From the NCBI GenBank assembly GCA_943789455.1, contig CALSUE010000001.1, forward strand, positions 884,001 to 948,000: 64,000 nt of DNA. Direction: 5' to 3'. Shown here one piece after another: positions 1-10,181 of this stretch. The notes beneath the pieces are model-generated. The model had not been told where the DNA came from. It worked only from the letters and a program-made list of their open reading frames with translations, and searched no databases. Origin of the DNA: an uncultured Flavobacteriaceae bacterium. GTDB taxonomy: Bacteria > Bacteroidota > Bacteroidia > Flavobacteriales > Flavobacteriaceae. The position numbers and the translations under genes were made by a program. Every line of letters begins with the position of its first letter. Position 1 is the stretch's first letter.

Positions 1-2
1 AG

Positions 3-605
3 TTCAAACTCATGAGCTTATTAAAATATGATGCAGCTACATTGGGAAATCATGATTTTGATAATTCTATAGAAGGTTTTCATAAACAACTACCTAACGC
101 CTCATTTGATTTTGTATGCGCAAATTATGATTTTAAAAATACAATCTTGGATGCCCTTGTAAAGCCTTATAAAATTTTTACCAAAGATGGAATTAAAATT
201 GGTGTTTTTGGACTAGGTATAGAATTACTAAATCTAGTAAACCCGAATTTATACAAGGAAACAAAATATCTAGATCCAATCGAAATATCTAAAGATATTT
301 CTAGAGATTTAAAAGAAAAAGAAGCTTGTGATCTGGTCATTTGTTTATCTCATTTAGGATATCATTATAAAAATTCTGATAAAATATCAGATTTAAAATT
401 GGCCGCTGCCACAAAAGACATTGATTTAATTATTGGAGGCCATACCCATACTTTTTTAACTAAGCCGACCCTAGTTAAAAATTTAACTAATGAAAATGTA
501 TTGGTAAATCAAGTAGGTGCCTATGGATTAAATTTAGGAAGAGTTGACTTTTATTTTAATGAACAAAATGAAAAACAAACGGCAGACAAAAATATAATCC
601 TATAA
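3..605 (+). CDS. Metallophosphatase / 5'-nucleotidase family, N-terminal part outside window
   Basis: This is the C-terminal part of a calcineurin-like metallophosphoesterase of the UshA/5'-nucleotidase type. The reading frame is open to the window edge (codons for F, K and L precede the first Met at 12), so the start lies upstream. Visible metal-binding motifs are GNHDFDN about ten residues in and GGHTHTF about residue 142; together they are the family hallmark. The protein stops soon after the phosphoesterase domain, so the separate 5'-nucleotidase C-terminal domain is absent; in Flavobacteriaceae these two domains are often encoded by adjacent genes (family knowledge). The natural substrate cannot be told from the sequence. 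It converges on ligA with 36 bp between stops. Confidence 0.85.
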   Translation, partial: FKLMSLLKYDAATLGNHDFDNSIEGFHKQLPNASFDFVCANYDFKNTILDALVKPYKIFTKDGIKIGVFGLGIELLNLVNPNLYKETKYLDPIEISKDISRDLKEKEACDLVICLSHLGYHYKNSDKISDLKLAAATKDIDLIIGGHTHTFLTKPTLVKNLTNENVLVNQVGAYGLNLGRVDFYFNEQNEKQTADKNIIL

Positions 606-641
606 CTAATTTGTTTCAAGAATTATTACCCTATAGAAAGA

Positions 642-2672
<2,031 letters not shown>

Positions 2673-2679
2673 TCAAAAG

Positions 2680-2710
2680 AAAACCCGAAACAAAGATGTT
2701 TCGGGTTAAA
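2680..2710 (-). terminator. Rho-independent terminator after the long GAPDH gene
   Basis: A perfect 11-bp stem, AACCCGAAACA (2682-2692) pairing with TGTTTCGGGTT (2697-2707), closes on a 4-nt loop. On the minus strand it is followed by a T-rich run, and it lies between the stop of the long GAPDH gene and the start of ligA. Confidence 0.8.
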
Positions 2711-2732
2711 AAAATCATGAAGTTATCAACGG

Positions 2733-4175
2733 CTAGTAGTAAGTATACCTTCTTACTTTAGCTATATACTTTGCCAAACGAATAACTTGGTGACTATACC
2801 CATATTCATTATCATACCAGACATAAATAACAATTGAATCTCCATGTGTTATAGTAGCCTTACTATCAAAAATAGAAGGCGCAGTAGACCCAACTATATC
2901 TGATGATACGAGCTCAGCATCTAAAGAATATTGAATTTGCTCAACTAATTCTCCCTCTAAAGCATTTAATTTCATTATAGAATTAACTGCATCAGTAGTT
3001 ATTTCACTACCAAGTTTAAGGTGTAAAATAGCCAATGAACCGTTTGGTACAGGAACTCTAATTGCGTTTGAAGTTAATTTACCTTTTAGTGATGGTAACG
3101 CCTTAGAAACAGCCTTCCCTGCACCAGTTTCAGTGATCACCATATTTAATGCTGCCGCTCTTCCTCTTCGGTTTTTAGTATGCATATTATCTACAAGATT
3201 TTGATCATTGGTGTAGGCATGAATAGTTTCTAGATGCCCTTTTATAATCCCATAGTTGTCATCTAAGACTTTTAAAACAGGTGTAATTGCATTTGTTGTA
3301 CATGAAGCTGCTGAAAAAATATCTTGTGTATCTGGATGATATTTTTTGTGATTAACCCCGTGAACAATATTTGGAATTCCTTTTCCAGGAGCTGTTAAAA
3401 GAACTTTAGATGCTCCTTTAGATTTTAAATGTCTAGTTAATGCTTCCTGGTCTCTAAAAGCTCCTGTATTATCTATAATTAATGCATCTTGAATACCATA
3501 TTTTGTGTAATCTATCTCTTCTGGAGATGAAGCTGATATCATGGTAACAGTGGTTCCATTGATGATTAATGCATTATTTTCTGTGTCGGTCTGGACAGTT
3601 CCTAAAAAATCTCCATGTACAGAATCTATACTAAGTAAAGAAGCTCTTTTGTCTAATACATTTTTGGTGATTTCTCCTCTAGTAACCACTGCTCGTAATC
3701 TCAATTGAGAACCCTTGCCCATTTTTGACATCAACTCTCTAGCAAGCAATCTTCCTATTCTACCAAAACCATAAAGCACAACATCTTTGGGTTGAATATC
3801 TTTTGCCTCAGTAGCATTCTTTAATTGTCTTTTAACAAATGTGATTTTATCTTCACTTCCATTAACGTCTAAATAGCATTCATAAGCTAATTTACCGATG
3901 TCTAGCTTAGATGAAGGCAATTGAATACTTTGGATAGCTTTAGCAATATCTAATGCATCATAAACTGAAATTGGTTTTCCAACAAATTCTTTAGCATAAT
4001 TAATTAGATTTAAAATCTCACTAGCTCTTTTGTCTACCAATGTATTTCTAAACAAAACCAACTCAATAGACTTGTCATACCATAAGTCATTAATGATGTT
4101 TATAAATTCTGTTGTAGCTCTCCTTGTTTTAGCTTGGGTAATAACTTCTTTTTCGTAATTTTTTACTTTTGACAT
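2733..4175 (-). CDS. gap: Long-form glyceraldehyde-3-phosphate dehydrogenase
   Basis: Interconverts glyceraldehyde-3-phosphate and 1,3-bisphosphoglycerate. An N-terminal extension of about 130 residues, found in the long bacterial GAPDH group of Bacteroidota, precedes the Rossmann motif YGFGRIGRL. The catalytic motif SAASCTTNA has its Cys near residue 292, and the C-terminal motif WYDNEYGYS is present. Where NAD-specific enzymes carry an Asp after the second beta strand, this protein reads AVVTRGE; this hints at NADP use and a gluconeogenic or NADPH-making role (inference). A second, shorter GAPDH is at 45518. Start: ATG at 4193 is possible, but ATG at 4175 gives the family-like N-terminus MSKVKNYEKE and leaves about 23 nt of leader after the predicted promoter. 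A palindromic operator lies just upstream. Confidence 0.93.
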   Translation of the reverse strand: MSKVKNYEKEVITQAKTRRATTEFINIINDLWYDKSIELVLFRNTLVDKRASEILNLINYAKEFVGKPISVYDALDIAKAIQSIQLPSSKLDIGKLAYECYLDVNGSEDKITFVKRQLKNATEAKDIQPKDVVLYGFGRIGRLLARELMSKMGKGSQLRLRAVVTRGEITKNVLDKRASLLSIDSVHGDFLGTVQTDTENNALIINGTTVTMISASSPEEIDYTKYGIQDALIIDNTGAFRDQEALTRHLKSKGASKVLLTAPGKGIPNIVHGVNHKKYHPDTQDIFSAASCTTNAITPVLKVLDDNYGIIKGHLETIHAYTNDQNLVDNMHTKNRRGRAAALNMVITETGAGKAVSKALPSLKGKLTSNAIRVPVPNGSLAILHLKLGSEITTDAVNSIMKLNALEGELVEQIQYSLDAELVSSDIVGSTAPSIFDSKATITHGDSIVIYVWYDNEYGYSHQVIRLAKYIAKVRRYTYY

Positions 4176-4203
4176 GTGTATAGATCTTACCATTAAATTT
4201 GCA

Positions 4204-4211
4204 CAAAAGTA
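4204..4211 (-). promoter_or_regulatory. -7 promoter element of the long GAPDH gene
   Basis: On the minus strand this reads TACTTTTG, a full match to the Bacteroidota -7 consensus TAnnTTTG. Transcription would start near 4198, about 23 nt before the chosen ATG. Confidence 0.55.
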
Positions 4212-4228
4212 TTTCTTTTTTCTTCAAT

Positions 4229-4244
4229 ACGAAATCGATTTCGT
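4229..4244. promoter_or_regulatory. Palindromic operator upstream of long GAPDH
   Basis: ACGAAATCGATTTCGT is a perfect 16-bp inverted repeat centred about 29 bp upstream of the centre of the -7 element, so it overlaps where the -33 element would be. Its 14-bp core CGAAATCGATTTCG recurs exactly at 47577-47590, upstream of pfkA-gapA. The central CG and symmetry resemble LacI-family operators (family knowledge); the regulator is not in the window. Confidence 0.6.
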
Positions 4245-4318
4245 TAAAATTTAATATTCGGTTTTTTAAATCCATAAAGTAGTACCTAAAAACTATAAAA
4301 AAGGCTAAAAAAAATATA

Positions 4319-5668
4319 CTAAAAGAAGTAAGCACTGACCTCACCATTTAAATCAATCATCTCTACTTTTAAACGATACCCGTTTCTTGAAAGGCCGTCC
4401 AGCAACTTAACTGCCTCTGAAGCAGTATCTATTTCAGTTCCATTAATTTCAGTAATAATGTACCCTCGTATGCTAGATGAATTGTCCTCTGAAAGACCAT
4501 CTCTAATTATTTTTGCTCCTTTGGGATCATCAATTAATTCTATTCCATAAGATCTTGATATATAACGTACTATTCTTTTAATTAAGTTGACTGTTTTAGT
4601 GAAAATTTGTCCATTTCTATCTATAATTAGTTCTACTGATTCCCCTGGTCTTTTTGCAGATAATTGTCCAGTTAGTTCGGAGAATTTAGAAATTTTAACG
4701 TTATTAATTTTTATAATGATATCGCCTTTTGCTAAACCTGCTTTTTCAGCATTACTCCCCTCTGCAAAATCTCCAATTCTCACCCCTTCAATGTCATCCT
4801 CTCTTAAGTCAGGCACAAAACCAATTATAGCCTCTTGAACTTTTCCAAACTCAAGAATATCATCAATAATTTTTTTAGTAATATTAGAGGGTACTGCAAA
4901 AGAGTAACCAATGTAAGACCCTGTTTTAGACGAGATTGCTGTGTTAATTCCTACCAATTCGCCTCTAGAATTAACAAGTGCACCTCCACTGTTGCCGGGG
5001 TTAACAGCTGCATCTGTTTGAATAAACGAGTCTGTTGAATAATTTCCTTGTAAATCTCTTCCTTTAGCACTAACAATACCTGCAGTAACAGTAGAGGTTA
5101 AGTTGTATGGGTTACCAACTGCTAAAACCCACTCACCAATTTTAAGATTATCTGAGTCAGAAAAAGGAATATAAGGTAATAATTCTGTTGATTCGATTTT
5201 CAATAAAGCAATGTCATTTTTAACATCTGTCCCTATAAGTTCTGCTTTATATTTTTTTCTATTATTTAATGTGATCTCTAAGTCTGATGCACCGTCAATA
5301 ACATGGTTATTGGTTACAATGTATCCATCAGAAGAAATAATCACACCACTTCCAGTACCAATCTGTTGTTGTCTTTTTGATCCATTAAACAAATCTGCAA
5401 AAGAATTTATTCCAGATGAAATAGCAGTGTTCTTAACATGAACAACAGCGTGAATTGTTTTTTCTGCTGCATCTGTAAAATTAGTTGGCGCGTAAGTAGC
5501 AGTATTTAACTCAAACTCAGTAGCATTATAATTTGTTTTAAAAGTTTGAATTGGAGCAATATTATCTTTTGATAAACTCTCAGTTTTTTCAATGAAAATA
5601 CGATGTCCGAGTAATGAAAAAAAACCACCAAGGACAGCAATACCTATATAACTTATAAATTTTTTCAT
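4319..5668 (-). CDS. HtrA/DegP-type periplasmic serine protease
   Basis: Envelope quality-control protease and chaperone that degrades misfolded exported proteins. An N-terminal hydrophobic segment (residues 6-21) serves as signal peptide or anchor. The trypsin-like domain shows the triad: His122 in TNNHVID, Asp152 in NDIALLKI, Ser227 in GNSGGAL. A PDZ domain follows (about 275-355, with AEKAGLAKGDIIIKIN), then a second weaker PDZ-like region to the C-terminus. At 449 residues it is slightly short for the family but looks complete. It is divergent from dapF, and a -7 promoter element stands 22 nt before the ATG. Expression in response to envelope stress is known for the family but is not shown here. 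Confidence 0.93.
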   Translation of the reverse strand: MKKFISYIGIAVLGGFFSLLGHRIFIEKTESLSKDNIAPIQTFKTNYNATEFELNTATYAPTNFTDAAEKTIHAVVHVKNTAISSGINSFADLFNGSKRQQQIGTGSGVIISSDGYIVTNNHVIDGASDLEITLNNRKKYKAELIGTDVKNDIALLKIESTELLPYIPFSDSDNLKIGEWVLAVGNPYNLTSTVTAGIVSAKGRDLQGNYSTDSFIQTDAAVNPGNSGGALVNSRGELVGINTAISSKTGSYIGYSFAVPSNITKKIIDDILEFGKVQEAIIGFVPDLREDDIEGVRIGDFAEGSNAEKAGLAKGDIIIKINNVKISKFSELTGQLSAKRPGESVELIIDRNGQIFTKTVNLIKRIVRYISRSYGIELIDDPKGAKIIRDGLSEDNSSSIRGYIITEINGTEIDTASEAVKLLDGLSRNGYRLKVEMIDLNGEVSAYFF

Positions 5669-5689
5669 AATCTATTATTTTTTCTCTAC

Positions 5690-5697
5690 CAAAAATA
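5690..5697 (-). promoter_or_regulatory. -7 promoter element of the HtrA gene
   Basis: Minus-strand TATTTTTG matches TAnnTTTG and ends 21 nt before the start codon at 5668. Confidence 0.5.
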
Positions 5698-5785
5698 AAA
5701 AAATAACTAAATTCAATCAACATACTTAACAGTTTTAACGCATTTTAACCCGATTTTAACACTCCGATATTACTCCACTTTTATG

Positions 5786-5793
5786 TATATTTG
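5786..5793 (+). promoter_or_regulatory. -7 promoter element directly before dapF
   Basis: TATATTTG matches the Bacteroidota -7 consensus and ends only 6 nt before the dapF ATG at 5800. If used, the transcript would begin at or next to the start codon, giving a leaderless mRNA. Confidence 0.5.
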
Positions 5794-5799
5794 AACCTT

Positions 5800-6579
5800 A
5801 TGAACGCGAGCTTTTATAAATATCAAGGAACTGGAAATGATTTTATTATTTTTGATAATAGAGCACTTTTTTTTCCAAAAAATAATAATTTATTGATTTC
5901 GAATTTGTGTAATCGTCATTTTGGAATTGGTGCAGATGGATTAATTCTTTTAGAAAACGATGAAAACTCAAATTTTAAAATGATTTATTATAATGCTGAT
6001 GGAAACGAAAGTACCATGTGTGGAAATGGTGGAAGATGTATCGTTGCATTTGCAAAAAAACTACAACTTTTTGATAAAAAAACTAAATTTTCTGCAATTG
6101 ATGGTATGCATTATGCAGAAATTAATGACAATAAAGTATCACTTCAAATGATCAATGTTAATGATATTAAAGTTTTTGGAAATTCAGTATTCACAAATAC
6201 TGGTTCACCACATCATATAGAAGTTGTCGATAATTTAGAAGATTTTCCGGTGGTTATAAAAGGTAGGCAAATCATAAATAAGCATTACCAAACTGAAGGT
6301 TGTAATGTGAACTTTGTTGAACAACTGAACAATGAAACTTTTAAAGTAAGAACCTATGAGCGAGGTGTTGAAGACGAAACTCTTGCCTGTGGTACCGGTG
6401 TGACCGCTGTTGCAATTGCTATGCATTTTAATAAGAAATCCTTAAGTAATCGTATTAAATTGATTGTTTTGGGAGGTAGTTTAGAGGTTCAATTTAAAGA
6501 ACACAAAGGAGATTATACTGATATTATTTTAACTGGACCTGCAACATTTGTTTTTGAAGGAAAAATAGCCTTATCATGA
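5800..6579 (+). CDS. dapF: Diaminopimelate epimerase
   Basis: Converts LL- to meso-diaminopimelate, the precursor of lysine and of the peptidoglycan cross-link residue; cytoplasmic. Both catalytic cysteines are visible: Cys74 in STMCGNGGRC and Cys197 in LACGTGVTA. The N-terminal motif YQGTGNDF is typical, and 259 residues is close to the usual length. A TTG codon at 5791 extends the frame, but it lies inside the predicted -7 element, so I chose ATG at 5800. The stop overlaps the start of the next gene (ATGA), and the following mltG gene is also overlapped, so the three genes form one peptidoglycan-related operon. Confidence 0.96.
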   Translation: MNASFYKYQGTGNDFIIFDNRALFFPKNNNLLISNLCNRHFGIGADGLILLENDENSNFKMIYYNADGNESTMCGNGGRCIVAFAKKLQLFDKKTKFSAIDGMHYAEINDNKVSLQMINVNDIKVFGNSVFTNTGSPHHIEVVDNLEDFPVVIKGRQIINKHYQTEGCNVNFVEQLNNETFKVRTYERGVEDETLACGTGVTAVAIAMHFNKKSLSNRIKLIVLGGSLEVQFKEHKGDYTDIILTGPATFVFEGKIALS

Positions 6580-7100
6580 TGATTTTAAACGGAGAAAAAA
6601 TTAGATTAAGAGCTCTTGAGCCTGAAGATTTAGATTTTTTATATACAACAGAAAATAACACTAACTTTTGGCAGGTTAGCAACACTTTAGTCCCTTTTTC
6701 TAAGTTTATATTAACGCAGTATTTAGAAAATGCTCATCAAGATATTTATGAAGCCAAACAATTACGCTTAATTATCGAAGAAATAAAAACTAGCAAGGCT
6801 GTTGGAATGATTGATTTGTTTGATTTTAATCCTCAACACCACAGAGCAGGAATAGGTATTTTAATTCATAAAAAATATCAAAAATCTGGCTTTGCCACTG
6901 ATGCATTGTCTGTTTTTATACCCTACTGTTTTAAAACACTAAACCTACATCAAATCTTTGCGAATATTATTCCAGACAATAAACAAAGTATCGCTTTATT
7001 TTCAGGTTTTAATTTTAAAAAAATTGGAGAAAAAAAAGATTGGCTTTTTTTTAATGGAGCCTTTAAAGATGAATTTATATTTCAATTGATTAATGAATAA
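6576..7100 (+). CDS. GNAT family N-acetyltransferase
   Basis: A RimJ/RimL-like acetyltransferase that would transfer an acetyl group from acetyl-CoA to an amine. The N-terminal pattern KIRLRALEPEDLDFLY and the acetyl-CoA-binding stretch GIGILIHKKYQKSGFATDAL (near residues 92-111) are characteristic. The substrate is unknown. It overlaps dapF by 4 nt and mltG by 8 nt, which implies translational coupling within the operon. Length (174 residues) is normal for a single GNAT domain. Its constant company with cell-wall genes might suggest a wall-precursor or ribosomal target, but that is only a guess. Confidence 0.85.
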   Translation: MMILNGEKIRLRALEPEDLDFLYTTENNTNFWQVSNTLVPFSKFILTQYLENAHQDIYEAKQLRLIIEEIKTSKAVGMIDLFDFNPQHHRAGIGILIHKKYQKSGFATDALSVFIPYCFKTLNLHQIFANIIPDNKQSIALFSGFNFKKIGEKKDWLFFNGAFKDEFIFQLINE

Positions 7101-8145
7101 ACAAAAAATTCTTTTACTCTTTTTAGTTTTTAGCATTCTAACTGGAGTTTTATCTTATAATTTATATCAATCTATTTATGGTGAGTTGATTACTAAAGAT
7201 TGTATCGTTTTCATTGGTTCTTCTGATACTATGAGTGCTATTGAAAAAACTCTATCCAAAAATCTTGATAACGAACAAAACTCTACTACTAATACAATAC
7301 CTAAATTTAATTGGCTAGCACATCAGAAAAATTTCTCTAAGCCTAAAGCAGGGAAATACATACTAACTAAAGGCATGTCATTAAATGATGTGGTTAATCT
7401 TTTCAGGAGTGGCAATCAAACTCCTATTAAAGTTTCTTTTAACAATCAAGACACACTTGAAAAATTTTCAGGACGGATATCATCCCAGATAGAAGCAGAT
7501 TCAATTACAATTTTGGAAGTTTTTAAGGATTCTATTTTCCTTAGAAATAATAAACTCACAATAGCCTCTGTTTTAGGTATTATAATTCCTAATACGTATG
7601 AGTTTTACTGGAATGTATCTGCTGAAAATTTCAGAAATAAGTTATTAAAAGAGTATAATAAGTTTTGGAATAAAGAAAGATTAACTAAAGCTTCGTTATT
7701 AAAACTATCTAGGGAAGAAGTTATAACTTTAGCTTCAATAGTTCAGAAGGAAACAGTAAAAACTATTGAAAGACCAATCGTAGCAGGTCTTTATTTAAAT
7801 AGAATTAAAAGAGGTATTCCCTTACAAGCAGACCCGACAATTATATACATATTAAAGAAAAGAAACGGGACGGATTTTCAAGTAAAAAGAGTTTTGTACA
7901 AAGATTTAAAAATAGCATCCCCTTTTAACACTTACCTAAACAAGGGCTTACCTCCAAATTTAATCGCTATGCCTGATATATCATCAATAGATGCAGTATT
8001 AAATTATAAAAAGCACAATTATATTTATATGTGTGCAAGTGTTACAAAATTTGGATTTCATGAATTCGCAAGTACCTTGTTACAACACAATAAAAATGCA
8101 ACTAGGTACCAAAGATGGTTAAATAAAAAAGGTATTAATAGATAA
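7093..8145 (+). CDS. mltG: Endolytic murein transglycosylase MltG
   Basis: Cleaves nascent glycan strands in the periplasm and is thought to set strand length by releasing chains from the membrane. One N-terminal transmembrane helix (about residues 5-23) anchors it. The YceG/MltG domain includes the PNTYEFYW motif and the catalytic Glu at residue 220 in IVQKET, followed by RPIVAGLYLNRI and QADPTIIY. 350 residues fits the family. It is the last gene of the dapF operon; the next gene encodes another putative wall-active secreted protein but has its own promoter. Confidence 0.94.
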   Translation: MNKQKILLLFLVFSILTGVLSYNLYQSIYGELITKDCIVFIGSSDTMSAIEKTLSKNLDNEQNSTTNTIPKFNWLAHQKNFSKPKAGKYILTKGMSLNDVVNLFRSGNQTPIKVSFNNQDTLEKFSGRISSQIEADSITILEVFKDSIFLRNNKLTIASVLGIIIPNTYEFYWNVSAENFRNKLLKEYNKFWNKERLTKASLLKLSREEVITLASIVQKETVKTIERPIVAGLYLNRIKRGIPLQADPTIIYILKKRNGTDFQVKRVLYKDLKIASPFNTYLNKGLPPNLIAMPDISSIDAVLNYKKHNYIYMCASVTKFGFHEFASTLLQHNKNATRYQRWLNKKGINR

Positions 8146-8343
8146 TTTATTCAAAGGAATTTATGATTTCAATCAAAAAAAGAATAAATAATAAATTTAA
8201 TCAAATATCATTTTTTACATTAATTCTATAAATATACTGTCCTTAAGTTTAACTATTCGCAGAAAAACAAGAATAAATTTTCATTTTCTACATATGAAAA
8301 AAATTGAAAAAAACTGATAATCAGCATATTATATTTTAAATTG

Positions 8344-8351
8344 TATCTTTG
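8344..8351 (+). promoter_or_regulatory. -7 promoter element before the secreted lysozyme-like gene
   Basis: TATCTTTG matches TAnnTTTG. The expected start of transcription near 8358 lies about 21 nt upstream of the ATT codon at 8379 proposed as the translation start. The rest of the 230-bp gap after mltG (8146-8343) is AT-rich and shows nothing else. Confidence 0.5.
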
Positions 8352-8378
8352 CACCCGCTAAATAGAAAGATTTAAGAC

Positions 8379-8975
8379 ATTAAGAAGATTATTTTTTTAT
8401 TAATTTTATTTTTAGGATTTGTTAATGCTACAAAAAAACCTATGCATTATAAGTTCCCAGAAAAGAAATTACCTACTGCGAAATTATTATCGAACCTTGA
8501 AGATGGATCAAATATTTTACACCTAAACAGAAACTTCGTTGGATTTAAAGAGGCCCTAGCTTTTAAGGAATCTCAGGGAAAGTACAGAGTTATAAATACG
8601 CTGGGGTATTTAGGAAAATATCAATTTGGCTCAACTACTTTAGAGCGTTTTAAAATCTACAACACCACACTTTTTTTACATGATCCTGAATTACAAGAAA
8701 AAGTATTTATTGCCTATTGTAGAGTAAATAAATGGATTCTTAGAAAAGACATCAAAAGAAGTGTTGGTAAAACTATAAATGGTATTAAAATTACAGAATC
8801 TGGAATATTAGCTGCGGCTCATTTAAGTGGCGCAGGTAATGTAAAAAAATATCTTCGAAGTAATGGGCAAAGAAATTGTTCAGACGCCTATGGATCTTCA
8901 ATTAATTCCTACATGAAAGCTTTTGCTGGGTATGATGTATCTTTCATAAAAGGAGACCGAAAAGCAAGTGTTTAA
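8379..8975 (+). CDS. Secreted lysozyme-like / peptidoglycan-associated protein with ATT start
   Basis: The first ATG in this frame, at 8442, would give a 177-residue protein without a leader. The frame stays open upstream to a TAA at 8373, and codons from 8379 read I-K-K-I-I-F-L-L-I-L-F-L-G-F-V-N-A, a textbook signal peptide ending in an A-type cleavage site. No ATG, GTG or TTG exists there; ATT at 8379 is the likely initiator, giving 198 residues. The mature part contains FKEALAFKESQGKYRVINTL and GYLGKYQFG, a pattern seen in lysozyme-like/transglycosylase folds with a catalytic Glu in the ESQG context. Function would be in the periplasm or outside the cell; the exact activity is not established. 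Confidence 0.75.
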   Translation: MKKIIFLLILFLGFVNATKKPMHYKFPEKKLPTAKLLSNLEDGSNILHLNRNFVGFKEALAFKESQGKYRVINTLGYLGKYQFGSTTLERFKIYNTTLFLHDPELQEKVFIAYCRVNKWILRKDIKRSVGKTINGIKITESGILAAAHLSGAGNVKKYLRSNGQRNCSDAYGSSINSYMKAFAGYDVSFIKGDRKASV

Positions 8976-8979
8976 ACAA

Positions 8980-9684
8980 TTACTTTTGTATAATAAATAT
9001 TGCTGGTCTTTTGTGTAAGTCTGGTGATTGCTTCTTCCAATGAGCAATGGTAAAAGTCTTTATGTACTCATTAGGAAGTGAAATATCTATTGCGATACAT
9101 AATAATGTTCCAGGACTTAAAACTGATTTTAAATCTGTAAACATTTTTTGATTTCGATAAGGTGTTTCAATAAATATTTGTGATTGATTTTTATCTATAG
9201 ATAATTTTTCTAACGCTTTAATTCCTTTTTTTCTTTCAGAATTATCTATTGGTAAATATCCATTAAAGGCAAAATTTTGACCATTTAATCCGGAGGCCAT
9301 TAATGCCATTAAAATAGAAGATGGTCCAACTAAAGGGACTACTTGAATACCTTTTTCATGAGCTAGTTTAACTATAGAAGCTCCCGGGTCAGCAACAGCC
9401 GGAACCCCTGCTTCAGACAATAAACCGACTGAAACTCCTTGGTCACAAAAATCTAAATACGATTGAGTTTCAATTTCATTAGCATACTTATCTAACTTCA
9501 TCATTACTAGAGAAGACTGTACTTTTTTTGGTGTAATTTTTTTTATAAACCTCCTAGCAGATTTTTCATTTTCTACAACATAATGATCTAATAATTCTAC
9601 TATGGTCTTTACTGAATATGGCATGACCTCTAAAGGTTCATTTTCTCCTAAAGTTGTTGGTATTAGGTATAGCTTTCCTCTCAT
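8980..9684 (-). CDS. Tetrapyrrole-methylase-fold methyltransferase, RsmI-like
   Basis: An S-adenosylmethionine-dependent methyltransferase of the RsmI group, which methylates the ribose of C1402 in 16S rRNA. The diagnostic SEAGVPAVADPG segment is near residues 90-105, followed by PLVGPSSILMALMASGLNG and a C-terminal stretch KRPAIFIIQ. At 234 residues it matches the short form common in Bacteroidota, lacking the C-terminal extension of E. coli RsmI, so the target may differ. Its start overlaps the stop of the phosphatase gene by 4 nt, so the two are co-transcribed. Confidence 0.85.
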   Translation of the reverse strand: MRGKLYLIPTTLGENEPLEVMPYSVKTIVELLDHYVVENEKSARRFIKKITPKKVQSSLVMMKLDKYANEIETQSYLDFCDQGVSVGLLSEAGVPAVADPGASIVKLAHEKGIQVVPLVGPSSILMALMASGLNGQNFAFNGYLPIDNSERKKGIKALEKLSIDKNQSQIFIETPYRNQKMFTDLKSVLSPGTLLCIAIDISLPNEYIKTFTIAHWKKQSPDLHKRPAIFIIQK

Positions 9685-10133
9685 GAATTATTATTTTTTA
9701 TTTTATTGCAGGCTTCATCTAACATTTTATAAACATTTTCAAAACCATTATTCCCTCCGTAGTAGGGATCAGGAACACTTAAATTTTCTGAAGGATTAAT
9801 TTCGTTTAAAATCAACTTTACCTTTAGTAAATCAGATTTGTTTTTAGATAAAGAACATATGTTTTGATAGTTTTCTGTATCCATTGCATAAATTAAGTCA
9901 AAGTCATTAAAGTCACTTGCAATAAATTGACGTGCGCTTTGATTTGAAATGTCAATCCCATTTTTTTTTGCAATTGCTATAGATCTATGATCAGGTAATT
10001 CTCCAATATGGTAGGCAGATGTTCCCGCAGAATCAACAATAAAAAAATCTGGATTTAACTTTGATTTAAGAATTCCTTCAGCCAAAGGAGAACGACAAAT
10101 ATTCCCCAAACAAACCATCAATATTCTTTTCAT
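9681..10133 (-). CDS. Low-molecular-weight protein tyrosine phosphatase
   Basis: A small cytoplasmic phosphatase. The P-loop CLGNICRS is at residues 8-15 (nucleophile Cys8, Arg14) and the general-acid motif DPYYGG lies near residue 122. 150 residues is the usual length. It sits 48 bp downstream of dnaA on the same strand and overlaps the RsmI-like gene. In the family the partner substrate can be a tyrosine kinase of polysaccharide export or a metabolite; no such gene is nearby, so its role here is unclear. Confidence 0.92.
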   Translation of the reverse strand: MKRILMVCLGNICRSPLAEGILKSKLNPDFFIVDSAGTSAYHIGELPDHRSIAIAKKNGIDISNQSARQFIASDFNDFDLIYAMDTENYQNICSLSKNKSDLLKVKLILNEINPSENLSVPDPYYGGNNGFENVYKMLDEACNKIKNNNS

Positions 10134-10181
10134 ATTGTAAAGTTAAAAAAATAGGTTTTAAAAAAATGGTAGGATAAGTAA

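Noticed and set aside
4129..4347. 72-residue frame between the long GAPDH and HtrA genes
   Set aside because: It overlaps both real genes, covers the predicted promoter and operator, and shows no family match.
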